NCBI GenBank assembly: GCA_019409045.1
Contig: DXVG01000144.1
Coordinates: 1-5,400, forward strand
Direction: 5' to 3'
Source of the DNA: Clostridiales bacterium
Lineage (GTDB): Bacteria > Bacillota > Clostridia > Christensenellales > Aristaeellaceae
DNA length: 5,400 nucleotides
Made by a program: the position numbers and the translations under genes. Of the stretch, positions 1-5,400 are shown one piece after another (the first letter of the stretch is position 1; every line of letters begins with the position of its first letter). The notes beneath the pieces are model-generated. The model did no database searches. It was not told the DNA's origin and worked only from the letters and a program-made list of their open reading frames with translations.

Positions 1-887
1 ACGCCGGCCTTGATCTGCTTCTCCGTCCAGTTGTGCGCCTCCAGGCCGAAGAGCACCACATCGCGGCGGCGGCCCTCCAGCTTGCCCAGCACGATCGGAT
101 AGCCGATGGCGGCGGAATAGCCGTCGATCTTGGCCGACAGGTTGAGCTGCACGATGTCGCCCTTTTCAAACTTGCGGTAGCTCGAGCGGGAGATCGCGTG
201 GCGCGTGGAGGCCTCGGAGAACACATACATCGGAAGCCCCTCATACTCTGCGCCGTTTTCGTAGATCACGCGCTGGGCGACGCCGACCATCTGCAGCTCG
301 GTCATGCCCGGGCGGATCTCCCGGATCACCTGCTGCGTGGCCAAATCGGCGATGCGATAGCCCTCGCGCAGGCAGGCGATTTCGTTGGCGGACTTGATGC
401 TGCGCAGCTCCGTCATGATGTATCCCGCGTTGACGATCTCGGCCTCCGGGAAGGCGGATTTGATGCCCTCCATGATGACCACGGAGGTGTCCAGATAGCT
501 TGCCACGCCGATGCGCAGCTTCTTGCCCGTCACGCCGATGGCCTTGAACACGTCGTGATAGGTGTCGGGCTTGAACTCGGGGTAGGCGGGGTCCGCGCCC
601 TCGCGGTACTCCATGAGCACAAACACCTTCTCAAGGTGCGAGCGATCGCTGGCGAACTTCTTGGACTCGGGGCCGCACATCAGCGCCGCGTCGCCGCCCG
701 CGGAGATCGCCACGCCCGCGCGCTCAAACAGCGGCCAGTAGCCGGAAAAATAGCGGGGGTTGGCATAATCGGCCTCGTTGCCGTTGACGATCAGCGCGTC
801 CAGGCCCTCGCGCTGCAAAATTGCCGCCGCGCGCTGTACGCGCTCCAGGTATTCGCTGTGGGGAATGCGAATGCTTCCGTGTTCCAT
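1..887 (-). CDS. Creatinase/prolidase-like (M24, pita-bread) family protein, N-terminal 295 residues
   Basis: The gene starts at ATG 887, with AGGAG about 11 bases upstream, and runs off the window at base 1, so the C-terminus is unseen. Residues from about 10 to 155 resemble the creatinase N-terminal domain (EGLDALIVNG at 27-36, NPRYFSGY). The pita-bread domain begins near ELRSIKSANEI (160-170). His230 may be the substrate-binding His. In metal-dependent M24 peptidases the motif after GD carries two metal-binding aspartates; here the stretch GDIVQLNLSAKIDGYSAA has Asn249 and Ala260 in their places. Creatinase, which works without metal, has Asn and Ala at the same places as I recall its sequence. 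It is therefore probably a metal-free C-N hydrolase or an inactive homologue, not a true Xaa-Pro aminopeptidase. It lies 15 bases after the mutarotase gene. Its substrate is unknown. Confidence 0.85.
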   Translation of the reverse strand, partial: MEHGSIRIPHSEYLERVQRAAAILQREGLDALIVNGNEADYANPRYFSGYWPLFERAGVAISAGGDAALMCGPESKKFASDRSHLEKVFVLMEYREGADPAYPEFKPDTYHDVFKAIGVTGKKLRIGVASYLDTSVVIMEGIKSAFPEAEIVNAGYIMTELRSIKSANEIACLREGYRIADLATQQVIREIRPGMTELQMVGVAQRVIYENGAEYEGLPMYVFSEASTRHAISRSSYRKFEKGDIVQLNLSAKIDGYSAAIGYPIVLGKLEGRRRDVVLFGLEAHNWTEKQIKAG

Positions 888-902
888 AGTGCCTTTTCTC
901 CT

Positions 903-1220
903 TTACGCTTGATAGAATATCTCTTCCATGTCCTCGTAATACACGCCCTGCTCGTGCCCGACGAAGCACGGCTTTGTGTGCTTCCACCACGCCTGCGTCG
1001 CCGGGTCGGCCTCCATCTTGCGCATGTCGGCGTCATAGTCCTCGCCGACGTACTCAAAGTAGGCGACCGCCATGTTTCCAAACAGCGAGATCGAGTAATT
1101 GCGCAGGTTGCACGCCTGAATGGTTTTGAGCACCTCGGGCCACACGGCAGCGTGCAGCGCGCGATACTCCTCCACCTTTTCGGGCTTGAGAAACGCCCGC
1201 TGACAAAAGCGCCTAGTCAT
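903..1220 (-). CDS. rhaM: L-rhamnose mutarotase (RhaM/RhaU family)
   Basis: This 105-residue protein has the length and layout of RhaM, a small dimeric alpha/beta-barrel enzyme in the cytoplasm that speeds interconversion of the alpha and beta anomers of L-rhamnose so the isomerase gets the right form. Family marks are EEYRALH (17-23, with Tyr19 and the likely catalytic His23), VWPE (26-29), NYSI (41-44), the paired tryptophans WWK (78-80) and the closing EEIFY (99-103). The ATG at 1220 overlaps the ASRT-like gene by 8 bases (GATGACTAG). Only a weak GGGG lies 10 bases upstream, so its translation is probably coupled to that gene. A creatinase-like gene starts 15 bases after its TAA. Some relatives act on L-fucose or other deoxy sugars, so the exact substrate is less certain than the family. 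Confidence 0.9.
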   Translation of the reverse strand: MTRRFCQRAFLKPEKVEEYRALHAAVWPEVLKTIQACNLRNYSISLFGNMAVAYFEYVGEDYDADMRKMEADPATQAWWKHTKPCFVGHEQGVYYEDMEEIFYQA

Positions 1221-1581
1221 CGACGGGATACCCCATCGTGGTGTAGTAGGCCAGGTTGTCCTGCCGGGGGTCGAGGCGGCCGTACTGCACGATCACCGGC
1301 ACGTCGCTTTCCACCTTGGCCGCGTATTGCGTAGTCAGGGGCAGCACATGCTCGCCAAAGTGCTCCGCGCGGTGCGTCTGGAAGCACTTGACGCGCTCCG
1401 CGCCCACCGTCATGCAGATGTCGCGCACAGGCTCCCTGTCCTCAAAGTAGAGCGTGATCCGAATGTGCGCGTCCTCCCCGTTGGGGTTGAGAATCACATA
1501 CGATTCATGGCCCTTGAGCAGGCTGTCCCCCATCGGCGGGCGATCCCCGTCCGGGAAAAACCAAACCTTCTTTCCGTACAT
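1213..1581 (-). CDS. Anabaena sensory rhodopsin transducer (ASRT) family protein, probable small-molecule sensor
   Basis: This 122-residue soluble protein matches the ASRT family (Pfam sensory rhodopsin transducer) along its whole length. Visible motifs are WFFPDG (7-12), HESYVILN (25-32), EDAHIRITLYFEDREP (36-51) and VPVIVQYGRLDPRQ (94-107). The last two resemble the Anabaena protein closely. The family forms a beta-sandwich, tetrameric in Anabaena, and was proposed from genome context to bind small molecules, often near sugar genes. No rhodopsin is encoded here, no membrane segment is present, and the mutarotase start lies inside its end, so a role in sugar sensing or handling is more likely than light signalling. 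The frame continues upstream to a TTG at 1614, but ATG 1581 is chosen: GGAG (1591-1594) lies 9 bases upstream and similarity begins there. The exact function is unknown. Confidence 0.88.
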   Translation of the reverse strand: MYGKKVWFFPDGDRPPMGDSLLKGHESYVILNPNGEDAHIRITLYFEDREPVRDICMTVGAERVKCFQTHRAEHFGEHVLPLTTQYAAKVESDVPVIVQYGRLDPRQDNLAYYTTMGYPVDD

Positions 1582-1616
1582 GTCATCACTCTCCGTGTCG
1601 CGCGTTGTTTTCAAGG

Positions 1617-1640
1617 GCGGCGGCGCGGCCGCGCCGCCGC
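1617..1640 (-). repeat. Perfect 24-bp GC palindrome (RNA hairpin) between binding-protein gene and ASRT-like gene
   Basis: The bases form a perfect inverted repeat with 12-base arms (GCGGCGGCGCGG and its complement) and no mismatch. In RNA this folds as a stem of about 10 GC pairs with a GGCC loop. It lies 18 bases after the binding-protein stop and 22 bases before the Shine-Dalgarno site of the next gene. Downstream on the transcript comes CCTTGAAAACAACG, with no U-run, and the plus strand also lacks one, so it is not a normal intrinsic terminator. A stem here could block 3' exonucleases and stabilise the upstream transporter message, as REP elements do between malE and malF. The palindrome is direct observation; the role is inference. 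Confidence 0.7.
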
Positions 1641-1658
1641 AGTCTTCCCGCTCGAGGC

Positions 1659-2642
1659 TTAGTCGTAGAGCAGGGGAGCGATGTGATCGTCGTCCATGTT
1701 GCTCGCATCGTACCAGTAGCAGCCCGTGTCGATCACGACCGTGCCGTTCTCGTCCACTTCGCCCTCGATCTCCTCGCCCAGCGCCAGCTTGCAGGCGGTG
1801 GCCACGGCGGTGTAGCCCATGCCGACCGGGTCCTGCGTGATGGCGCCCGCGATTTCGCCGGAGCGCACGCCCGCCTTGAGCGCCGCAGAGGAGTCAAAGC
1901 CGATGAGCAGCACCTTGCCGATCATGTTGACTTCCTTCAGGCCGTTGTACGCGCCCACGCAGGCGCCCTCGTTGGTGGAATAGATCAGCTTGATATCCGG
2001 GTTGGCGATGAGCATGGACTTGGCGATGTCCGCGGACTTGAGGTGATCGCCCTCGCCGTACTGTATGTCCACGATCTCCAGCTCGGAATTGGCCTCGATG
2101 TAGTCCACAAAGCCCTCCACGCGCTGCACGGCGTCCACAACCGTCTGCGAATGGCCGACGATGGCGATCTGGCCCTCGGTGCCCACCAGGCGGATGGCGT
2201 TCTCCGCGGCCAGCGCGCCCGCAGCGTAGTTGGAGGTGGAGCAGTGCGCGTCGGCGATTGCGCCCACGCCCGCGTCAAAACCCACCACCGGCATGCCCTG
2301 CTCCTTGACCGAAGTCAGGTCCGCCTCGACGGCCTGCGTGTCGATCGCGGCCATGCACACGGCGATCAGGTTCTCGTTGGTCAGGTTTGCGCGCAGTATG
2401 TCCACCTGCTTATCGACCATGGTCTCGTCCTGCGGGCCGTCAAATACGATGGTCACGCCATACTCCTCCGCGGCCTGCTCCGCGCCGGACTTCACGGCCT
2501 GCCAGAACTGATGCGCCACGCCCAGGGGCAGCACCGGGATAAACCCGCCCTCCAGCGGCTTTTCCTCCTCGGCCATCGCCGGGCAAACCATCATGGAGAG
2601 GGACAGAACCAGCGCCAACAGCAGTACCAGAACCTTTTTCAT
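1659..2642 (-). CDS. Sugar ABC transporter substrate-binding protein (periplasmic-binding type I, RbsB-like)
   Basis: This 327-residue protein captures the sugar outside the membrane and hands it to the permeases. It has a Sec signal peptide: MKK, a long leucine/valine core, then a type I cleavage site AMA|E after residue 24. Cys20 is not in a lipobox, since MMV precedes it. The mature part follows the RbsB plan: aromatic pair HQFW (44-47) near the start; GFDAG (121-125), whose Asp123 fits the sugar-binding Asp of RbsB; Arg174; STNEG (222-226, Asn224); GFDSS (248-252, Asp250); and ITQDP (268-272, Gln270). Ligand-contact positions of the family thus appear kept, suggesting a pyranose or furanose ligand, but the exact sugar cannot be read. 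It follows the permease after 79 bases and is last among the transporter genes. The start is fixed by AAGGAGG 7 bases upstream. Confidence 0.94.
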   Translation of the reverse strand: MKKVLVLLLALVLSLSMMVCPAMAEEEKPLEGGFIPVLPLGVAHQFWQAVKSGAEQAAEEYGVTIVFDGPQDETMVDKQVDILRANLTNENLIAVCMAAIDTQAVEADLTSVKEQGMPVVGFDAGVGAIADAHCSTSNYAAGALAAENAIRLVGTEGQIAIVGHSQTVVDAVQRVEGFVDYIEANSELEIVDIQYGEGDHLKSADIAKSMLIANPDIKLIYSTNEGACVGAYNGLKEVNMIGKVLLIGFDSSAALKAGVRSGEIAGAITQDPVGMGYTAVATACKLALGEEIEGEVDENGTVVIDTGCYWYDASNMDDDHIAPLLYD

Positions 2643-2647
2643 AGTGT

Positions 2648-2654
2648 TTCCTCC
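2648..2654 (-). promoter_or_regulatory. Strong Shine-Dalgarno site of the sugar-binding protein gene
   Basis: The minus strand reads AAGGAGG, then 7 bases, then ATG at 2642. This is the strongest ribosome-binding site in the window. It fits the need for more binding protein than permease and fixes the start of that gene. Confidence 0.8.
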
Positions 2655-2665
2655 TTATTTTCTCC

Positions 2666-2683
2666 CTCGGCGGCCGCGTCGAG
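2666..2683 (-). repeat. Imperfect GC-rich inverted repeat upstream of the binding-protein gene
   Basis: The 79-base gap 2643-2721 separates the permease stop from the binding-protein start. It holds an 18-base imperfect palindrome, CTCGACGCGGCCGCCGAG on the minus strand, with outer arms CTCG/CGAG, one mismatch and a GC core. It lies 11 bases upstream of the Shine-Dalgarno site. A separate 8-bp palindrome CCCCGGGG is at 2690-2697, and GGGAAT occurs twice in tandem upstream of that. I see no convincing -35/-10 pair. The role is unknown and the structure may be chance in GC-rich DNA. Confidence 0.3.
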
Positions 2684-2721
2684 CGCCAGCCCCGGGGATG
2701 TATTCCCATTCCCGTCGGAAG

Positions 2722-3684
2722 TTACGTCGCCTTGCCGCGCTTGCGCAGCAGGTCGAAGTACACCGCACCGGCGAGCACGAGGCCGGTGACGACCGTCTGC
2801 CACTCCGTAGAGACGGCCATGGAGCGCAGGCCGTTTGTCAGCACGGAGATGATGAACGCGCCGATGACCGTGCCGATGATGGAGCCCTCGCCGCCGGACA
2901 TGGACGTTCCGCCGATGACCGCCGCCGCGATGGCCTCAGATTCGTAGCCCGCGCCAAGCTGCGGCTGCGCCGAGCCCAGGCGCGAGGACATGATCAGCCC
3001 GGCGAAGGCGCTGAACAGGCCGCTGACCATGTATACCAGCATCTTCCACTTCGCGGTGTTTATGCCCGAAAGCCGTGCCGCCTCCTCGTTGGAGCCGATC
3101 GCCTTCGTGTAGCGCCCCAGCAGCGTGCGCGAATAGAGCACCCACGCGATGGCGATGCCTACCACGAACAGCACAAACGCGTTGTAGAAGCCGTCGATGC
3201 CCAGAAAGCCGCCCAGCGCGATGTTCTGATACCCGGGGGCGTTGGTGAAGTACACCGGGCGGATGCCGGAGACCACCAGGGACAGGCCCTCGGTGACCAT
3301 CTGCATGGCCAGCGTCGCGATGAACGGGGGCAGCTTCATCTTTGCCACCGCAAAGCCGCTGATCAGGCCGCATACGCCGCCGACGACGAACCCGAACGCG
3401 ATCGCCATCCATATCGGAAAGCCCCAGTTGTTGAACGCGATGCCGCTCATCACGCAGCTGAAGGTCATCGTCGTGCCGATGGACAGGTCGATGCCCGCGG
3501 TGGTGATGCAGAAGGTCACGCCCAGCGCCAGCAGGCCGTTGACGCAGGTGGAAAGCGCGATGGTCATGACGTTTAAGTAGCTGGCAAAGCCCGGGCGCAT
3601 GATCGCAAAAAATGCAAACATGACCACCAGTACGCTCAAAATGATCAGCTTCTGCGTGATCGCCCTGTTCTTCATCGTCTTCAT
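2722..3684 (-). CDS. Sugar ABC transporter permease, CUT2 (RbsC-like) family
   Basis: This complete 320-residue integral membrane protein forms the second half of the sugar channel. It starts with a short basic cytoplasmic stretch (MKTMKNRAITQK) and a strongly hydrophobic first segment (13-28). Family motifs are GIDLSIG (64-70), the ATPase-contact region AIGSNEEAARLSGI (195-208), and the C-terminal EAIAAAVIGGTSMSGGEGS (250-268). About eight to ten membrane segments are apparent. The frame stays open upstream to 3792, but the ATG at 3684 is preferred: the homologous sequence begins there, GGAGG lies 9 bases upstream, and the start overlaps the ATPase stop by four bases (ATGA), a classic coupled junction. 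It pairs with the different permease that ends at 5230. An in-frame ATG three codons later (3675) is a less likely start. Confidence 0.95.
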   Translation of the reverse strand: MKTMKNRAITQKLIILSVLVVMFAFFAIMRPGFASYLNVMTIALSTCVNGLLALGVTFCITTAGIDLSIGTTMTFSCVMSGIAFNNWGFPIWMAIAFGFVVGGVCGLISGFAVAKMKLPPFIATLAMQMVTEGLSLVVSGIRPVYFTNAPGYQNIALGGFLGIDGFYNAFVLFVVGIAIAWVLYSRTLLGRYTKAIGSNEEAARLSGINTAKWKMLVYMVSGLFSAFAGLIMSSRLGSAQPQLGAGYESEAIAAAVIGGTSMSGGEGSIIGTVIGAFIISVLTNGLRSMAVSTEWQTVVTGLVLAGAVYFDLLRKRGKAT

Positions 3685-5204
3685 TTTCCTTCGCCTCCGT
3701 TTGCCTGCGCGTCGCGCAACGTTGCGTAACGCATGATCGTGGTCTGGTCGATTTCCTCGCCGGTCACCTCGCCGGTGATGCGGCCCTCGCACATGACGAT
3801 GACGCGGTCGCTGACGCGTATGATCTCCGGCAGCTCCGAGGAGATCATCACAATGGCCTTTCCCTCCGCCGCAAGGCGGTCGAGCAGCTTGTAGATCTCG
3901 TTTTTCGCGCCCACGTCGATGCCGCGCGTCGGCTCGTCAAAGATCAGCACGTCGCAGTTGCGCGTCAGCCACTTGGCAAGCACCACCTTCTGCTGGTTGC
4001 CGCCGGACAGATAGCGCGCAAGTTGTCGGCCGGACGGGGTTTTGATGGCGAGCTCGCGGATCATGGCGCGCATGTTCTTCTCCTCAAGCGCCTCGCTGAG
4101 GAAGAACCCCGCGTGTACAAAGCGCCGCATGCTGGCAATGGAGGTGTTGGTTCTCACGCTCAGGCCCAGCATCAGGCCGTAGCGTTTGCGATCCTCCGAG
4201 AGATAGGCGATGCCGCCGCGCACGGCGTCCTCAGGTGTGCGTATGTTGAGCTTCTTGCCGTGGACGTATATTTCGCCGCCCTCCCTTGGGTCGGCCCCGA
4301 AAATCGCCCGCGCCGTTTCCGTGCGCCCCGCGCCCACCAGCCCGGCAACGCCGAGGATCTCGCCCCTGCGCACCTTGAAGGATACGTTTTGCACCATGCG
4401 CCCCGCGCAGATGTTCCTGACCTCAAGGGCGATGGGCGCGTCCGCGGGCACGCTGCGCTCGCTTCGGGTGATGAAGATCTCGCGTCCGACCATCATGGAG
4501 ATGATCTTTGAAGTCTCGACCTCCTGGGTGTTGACGGTGGCGACGTAGCCGCCGTCGCGCATGACCGTGATGCGGTCGGAGATCTCCTTGAGCTCCTCCA
4601 GCCGGTGCGATATGTGTATGATGCCCCTGCCCTCGTCGCGCAGCATGCGAATCACGCGAAACAGGTCCTCGATCTCGTTGTCCGTCAGCGCCGCGGTCGG
4701 CTCGTCCATGATCAGCACTTCGGAGTCGTAGGACAGCGCCTTGGCGATCTCGACCATCTGCTGCTTGGCAACGGTGAGATCGCCCACCAGCACCGACGGG
4801 TCGATGTCCACGTTCAACCGCTCAAAGAGCGCCTGCGCGCGGCGGTTGATCGCCGAATCGTCCAGGAAGAAGCGCGCGCGCAGCTTTTCGCGGCCGATGA
4901 ATATGTTCTGCGCCGCGGTGAGGTGGTTCATCAGGTTCAACTCCTGATGGATCATCACCACGCCCATCCGCTGGCTGTCGCGCACGTTTCGTATGTTCGC
5001 CTCCTGCCCGCGCAGGAAGATGCGCCCCTCGTCCTTGGGGTACACGCCTGTGAGCACCTTCATCAGCGTGGACTTGCCCGCGCCGTTCTCGCCGACCAGC
5101 GCGTGTACCTCCCCGGCGTTGAGCTGAAAGGACACGTCGCTGAGCGCCTTCACGCCCGGAAACGACTTGGAGATGTGCTCCATGCGAATCAGTTCGCGCA
5201 CCAT
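3681..5204 (-). CDS. Sugar ABC transporter ATP-binding protein, fused double-domain (RbsA/MglA/RhaT type)
   Basis: This 507-residue protein has the usual length of the fused ATPases that power CUT2 sugar importers at the inner face of the membrane. Domain 1 has Walker A GENGAGKST (38-46), Q-loop HQE (86-88), a degenerate signature LTVAKQQ (143-149), Walker B VLIMDEPT (163-170) and H-loop His200. Domain 2 has a changed Walker A, GLVGAGRTE (288-296, Arg294 for Lys), a full signature LSGGNQQK (399-406), Walker B VLIFDEPT (419-426) and Ser456 where the H-loop His would be. This asymmetry is normal in the family: each composite ATP site mixes a strong and a weak half. The ATG at 5204 is chosen because GGGAGG (5213-5218) sits 8 bases upstream. 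The stop overlaps the start of the next permease (ATGA). Substrate is inferred only from neighbours. Confidence 0.96.
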   Translation of the reverse strand: MVRELIRMEHISKSFPGVKALSDVSFQLNAGEVHALVGENGAGKSTLMKVLTGVYPKDEGRIFLRGQEANIRNVRDSQRMGVVMIHQELNLMNHLTAAQNIFIGREKLRARFFLDDSAINRRAQALFERLNVDIDPSVLVGDLTVAKQQMVEIAKALSYDSEVLIMDEPTAALTDNEIEDLFRVIRMLRDEGRGIIHISHRLEELKEISDRITVMRDGGYVATVNTQEVETSKIISMMVGREIFITRSERSVPADAPIALEVRNICAGRMVQNVSFKVRRGEILGVAGLVGAGRTETARAIFGADPREGGEIYVHGKKLNIRTPEDAVRGGIAYLSEDRKRYGLMLGLSVRTNTSIASMRRFVHAGFFLSEALEEKNMRAMIRELAIKTPSGRQLARYLSGGNQQKVVLAKWLTRNCDVLIFDEPTRGIDVGAKNEIYKLLDRLAAEGKAIVMISSELPEIIRVSDRVIVMCEGRITGEVTGEEIDQTTIMRYATLRDAQANGGEGK

Positions 5205-5229
5205 TGCATTCGCCTCCCAAGTACGTCCC

Positions 5230-5400
5230 TTAGCTGTCCTTCTTGGTGTTGGAGTCGATCAGCACGACCGCCACCAGTATGATGCCCTTGACCACCCACT
5301 GCCAGTAGGTGTTGATGCTCATCAGCACCATGTAGTTTGAGATGACCTGCAAAAACAGCGCGCCGATCACCACGCCGAAGATCTTGCCGCGGCCGCCGGT
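5230..5400 (-). CDS. Sugar ABC transporter permease, CUT2 (RbsC-like) family, C-terminal fragment
   Basis: Only the last 56 residues and the TAA stop are inside the window; the start lies beyond position 5400. The fragment opens with TGGRGKIFG, which matches the glycine-rich motif near the end of ribose/rhamnose-type permeases. A membrane segment (GVVIGALFLQVISNYM) follows, then the family-typical INTYWQWVVKG, a final hydrophobic segment (IILVAVVLI) and a short charged tail (DSNTKKDS). In this family the protein is half of the membrane channel through which the sugar passes, driven by the ATPase encoded 25 bases downstream. It is clearly a different protein from the complete permease at 2722-3684, so this transporter probably uses a permease heterodimer. 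The family call is firm; the substrate cannot be read from this piece. Confidence 0.88.
   Translation of the reverse strand, partial: TGGRGKIFGVVIGALFLQVISNYMVLMSINTYWQWVVKGIILVAVVLIDSNTKKDS

Noticed and set aside
903..1220. AI-2 degrading LsrG-type monooxygenase instead of a mutarotase
   Set aside because: Both are small ferredoxin-like folds, but EEY...H, WPE, WW and the FY end are RhaM marks, and the rest of the lsr set (kinase, aldolase) is not seen.
33..1334. Long plus-strand open frame of 433 codons, with similar plus-strand frames at 1605-2789, 2593-3576 and 4605-5282
   Set aside because: Each lies opposite a well-recognised minus-strand gene. The translations are rich in Arg, Ala, His and Gly with no recognisable domains, which is typical of antisense frames in GC-rich coding DNA.
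1582..1614. TTG start at 1614 extending the ASRT-like protein by 11 residues
   Set aside because: The extension (MKTTRDTESDD) has no family similarity and covers the Shine-Dalgarno site of the better ATG at 1581.
1603..1640. Intrinsic terminator after the binding-protein gene
   Set aside because: The GC hairpin is strong, but CCTTGAAAACAACG follows on the transcript and there is no U-run. Downstream genes are closely packed in the same direction.
3685..3792. N-terminal extension of the downstream permease to 3792
   Set aside because: The added residues are Arg-rich shadow sequence of the ATPase C-terminus. ATG 3684 has GGAGG at a good distance and the ATGA coupling.
3681..5204. Damaged second nucleotide-binding domain in the ATPase (Arg for the Walker A Lys, Ser for the H-loop His)
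   Set aside because: These changes are the normal state of the C-terminal half in RbsA/MglA-type ATPases, and so is the weak signature in the N-terminal half.
5189..5209. Six-codon mini-frame MQWCAN starting at ATG 5209, overlapping the ATPase start
   Set aside because: It lies only 3 bases from the Shine-Dalgarno site, too close for efficient initiation, while ATG 5204 is at 8 bases. It is most likely a chance ATG.

Overview
The window is GC-rich and almost wholly coding. All seven genes (two cut by the window edges) lie on the minus strand and read from high to low coordinates, with short gaps or overlaps, so they look like one operon. Good Shine-Dalgarno sites (for example AAGGAGG before the substrate-binding protein), the protein styles and the tight packing suggest a GC-rich member of the Firmicutes/Clostridia, perhaps gut-associated. 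That placement is an inference from style, not from a marker gene.

Layout in transcription order: (1) the last 56 residues of a CUT2-type sugar permease (5400-5230); (2) a double-domain sugar ABC ATPase (5204-3681); (3) a second CUT2-type permease whose start overlaps the ATPase stop as ATGA (3684-2722); (4) a periplasmic-type sugar-binding protein with a Sec signal peptide (2642-1659); (5) a 122-residue protein of the Anabaena sensory rhodopsin transducer (ASRT) family (1581-1213); (6) an L-rhamnose mutarotase (1220-903) that starts inside the end of the ASRT-like gene; (7) the first 295 residues of a creatinase/prolidase-like (M24, pita-bread) protein (887-1), which runs off the window.

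Genes 1-4 form a complete ribose/rhamnose-type importer: two different permeases, one fused ATPase and one binding protein. The mutarotase suggests the cargo is a 6-deoxyhexose such as L-rhamnose, or a related sugar. The ASRT-like protein has no rhodopsin nearby and probably senses or binds a small molecule in the sugar pathway. The last gene lacks the two first metal-binding aspartates of M24 peptidases and carries Asn and Ala there, as creatinase does, so it is more likely a metal-independent hydrolase than an aminopeptidase.

No isomerase, kinase, aldolase or regulator is in the window. Only two gaps are notable. The 79-base gap before the binding protein has a weak inverted repeat. The 77-base gap after it has a perfect 24-bp GC palindrome with no T-run, probably an mRNA-stabilising or processing hairpin rather than a terminator. 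No RNA genes, mobile elements, CRISPR arrays or convincing promoters were seen.
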